The position numbers were made by a program, and so were the translations under genes. The notes beneath the pieces were generated by a model. The model saw only the letters and a program-made list of their open reading frames with translations. It made no database searches and was not told the DNA's origin. A stretch of 6,063 nucleotides of DNA, taken from contig CASECL010000127.1 of assembly GCA_949286445.1 (NCBI GenBank), forward strand, positions 1 to 6,063, written 5' to 3'. Each line of letters opens with the position of its first letter. The stretch's first letter is position 1. Source of the DNA: an uncultured bacterium (lineage in GTDB: Bacteria > Verrucomicrobiota > Lentisphaeria > Victivallales > Victivallaceae). This document shows, piece after piece, positions 5,481 through 6,063 of this stretch.

Positions 5481-6062
5481 TTATTTTTCTTTGTTACGTC
5501 CAATGATCTCCTGTTCGACAATTGCAGCCAGCTTTTCGATCTCTGGATCCGAAAGTTCTTCAAAAGATTTTCTACGTGATTTCGGAAATTTTCCATTATT
5601 TTGCTGAGTGAACATGATGAATTGAAGTGCCTTGTTTTCCGGCATATCAACGATATTCCTCATTTTAACTCTCGCATTTTCCCAAGCAATCAAATAATCC
5701 AATTCTGGAATTAATTCTGTCTTTAATGTCTCATCTACAACATCAAAGAAATCTTCCACAATTTTTGTAAAATTGATGAAACGATAAAAGTCACTCGTCT
5801 CGCTTGTAACAGTCATGGAACCATCATCAGCTAGAACATAATTTATTTTTTCCATCAATTTTTTGGAGAAGCTCTCCAGCATACCATCATATAACTGAGA
5901 TTGCTTATACAACACCGCCGAAACCGGGAAAATAATATTCTCAGGATTAAATTTCTTTGCGGTTAAAATATGATGCAACAAATAACGATGAATTCGGCCA
6001 TTCCCATCTCCAAACGGGTGAATAAAAACAAATGCAAAAGAAAGAATGCAAGCCGTTATAAC
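5481..6062 (-). CDS. Fic-domain protein, likely AMP-transferase (N-terminus beyond right edge)
   Basis: The visible part is 193 residues plus stop, numbered here from the first complete codon at 6060-6062. Residues 15-26 are HPFGDGNGRIHR, an exact match to the Fic motif HxFx(D/E)GNGRxxR. His15 is the catalytic base, Asp19 the metal ligand, and GNGR with Arg26 bind the ATP phosphates. The stretch before it (VITACILSFAFVFI) is the helix-strand that normally precedes the motif. FPVSAVLYKQSQLYDGMLESF, YRFINFTKIVEDFF and NIVDMPENKALQF follow in the order usual for long chromosomal Fic proteins. The tail NNGKFPKSRRKSFEELSD resembles their small C-terminal winged-helix or HTH-like segment. Fic proteins transfer AMP, or sometimes another phosphate-containing group, to target proteins. 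The inhibitory (S/T)xxxE(G/N) helix, if N-terminal, is outside the window, so its class cannot be set. The active site looks intact. Confidence 0.9.
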   Translation of the reverse strand, partial: VITACILSFAFVFIHPFGDGNGRIHRYLLHHILTAKKFNPENIIFPVSAVLYKQSQLYDGMLESFSKKLMEKINYVLADDGSMTVTSETSDFYRFINFTKIVEDFFDVVDETLKTELIPELDYLIAWENARVKMRNIVDMPENKALQFIMFTQQNNGKFPKSRRKSFEELSDPEIEKLAAIVEQEIIGRNKEK

Positions 6063-6063
6063 A

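Noticed and set aside
5481..5981. A 166-residue gene starting at TTG 5981
   Set aside because: The frame continues upstream through HPFGDGNGRIHR to the window edge, so the TTG is an internal leucine and the gene is truncated by the window rather than short.

Overview
The window is an AT-rich bacterial accessory segment. It holds two clearly recognisable but edge-truncated genes, one complete large gene of unknown function, and about 1.5 kb of mostly decayed DNA. All three intact coding regions lie on the minus strand. The taxon cannot be fixed from sequence alone. The gene families present (GIY-YIG nuclease, Fic AMP-transferase, serine-recombinase debris) are mobile and occur in many phyla, so the window reads as a genomic island rather than core chromosome.

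Layout from left to right. (1) 1-572, minus: a GIY-YIG nuclease-family protein, cut by the left edge, with a clear Shine-Dalgarno and a good promoter-like sequence upstream (608-636). (2) 573-1158: no convincing gene; it contains that promoter and a plus-strand extended -10 box at 698-706 with no obvious gene behind it. (3) 1159-3936/3972, minus: a 925-937 residue protein I do not recognise. It has an alpha-helical N-terminus, a glycine-zipper hydrophobic segment, two gap-free 127-residue tandem repeats plus a degenerate partial third, and two diverged copies of a C-terminal domain marked by TT-x-L-x-S-x-K-x-G. (4) 3973-5055: a gene-poor, very AT-rich stretch with only weak coding-like scraps. 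(5) 5089-5349, plus: the decayed C-terminal end of a recombinase-family protein, interrupted by three in-frame stops and much richer in G+C than its surroundings, followed directly by a rho-independent terminator. (6) 5401-5472: three iterated copies of a ~20 bp AT-rich unit. (7) 5481-6062, minus: the C-terminal two-thirds or so of a Fic-domain protein with a canonical HPFGDGNGRIHR active site, cut by the right edge.

The three minus-strand genes do not form a tight operon. Each is separated by more than 500 bp, and two have their own ribosome binding site. The most interesting object is the large repeat-containing protein. The recombinase wreck and iterated repeats suggest that the DNA between it and the Fic gene was remodelled by mobile elements. 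Whether the nuclease, the large protein and the Fic protein act together is not shown by this sequence.
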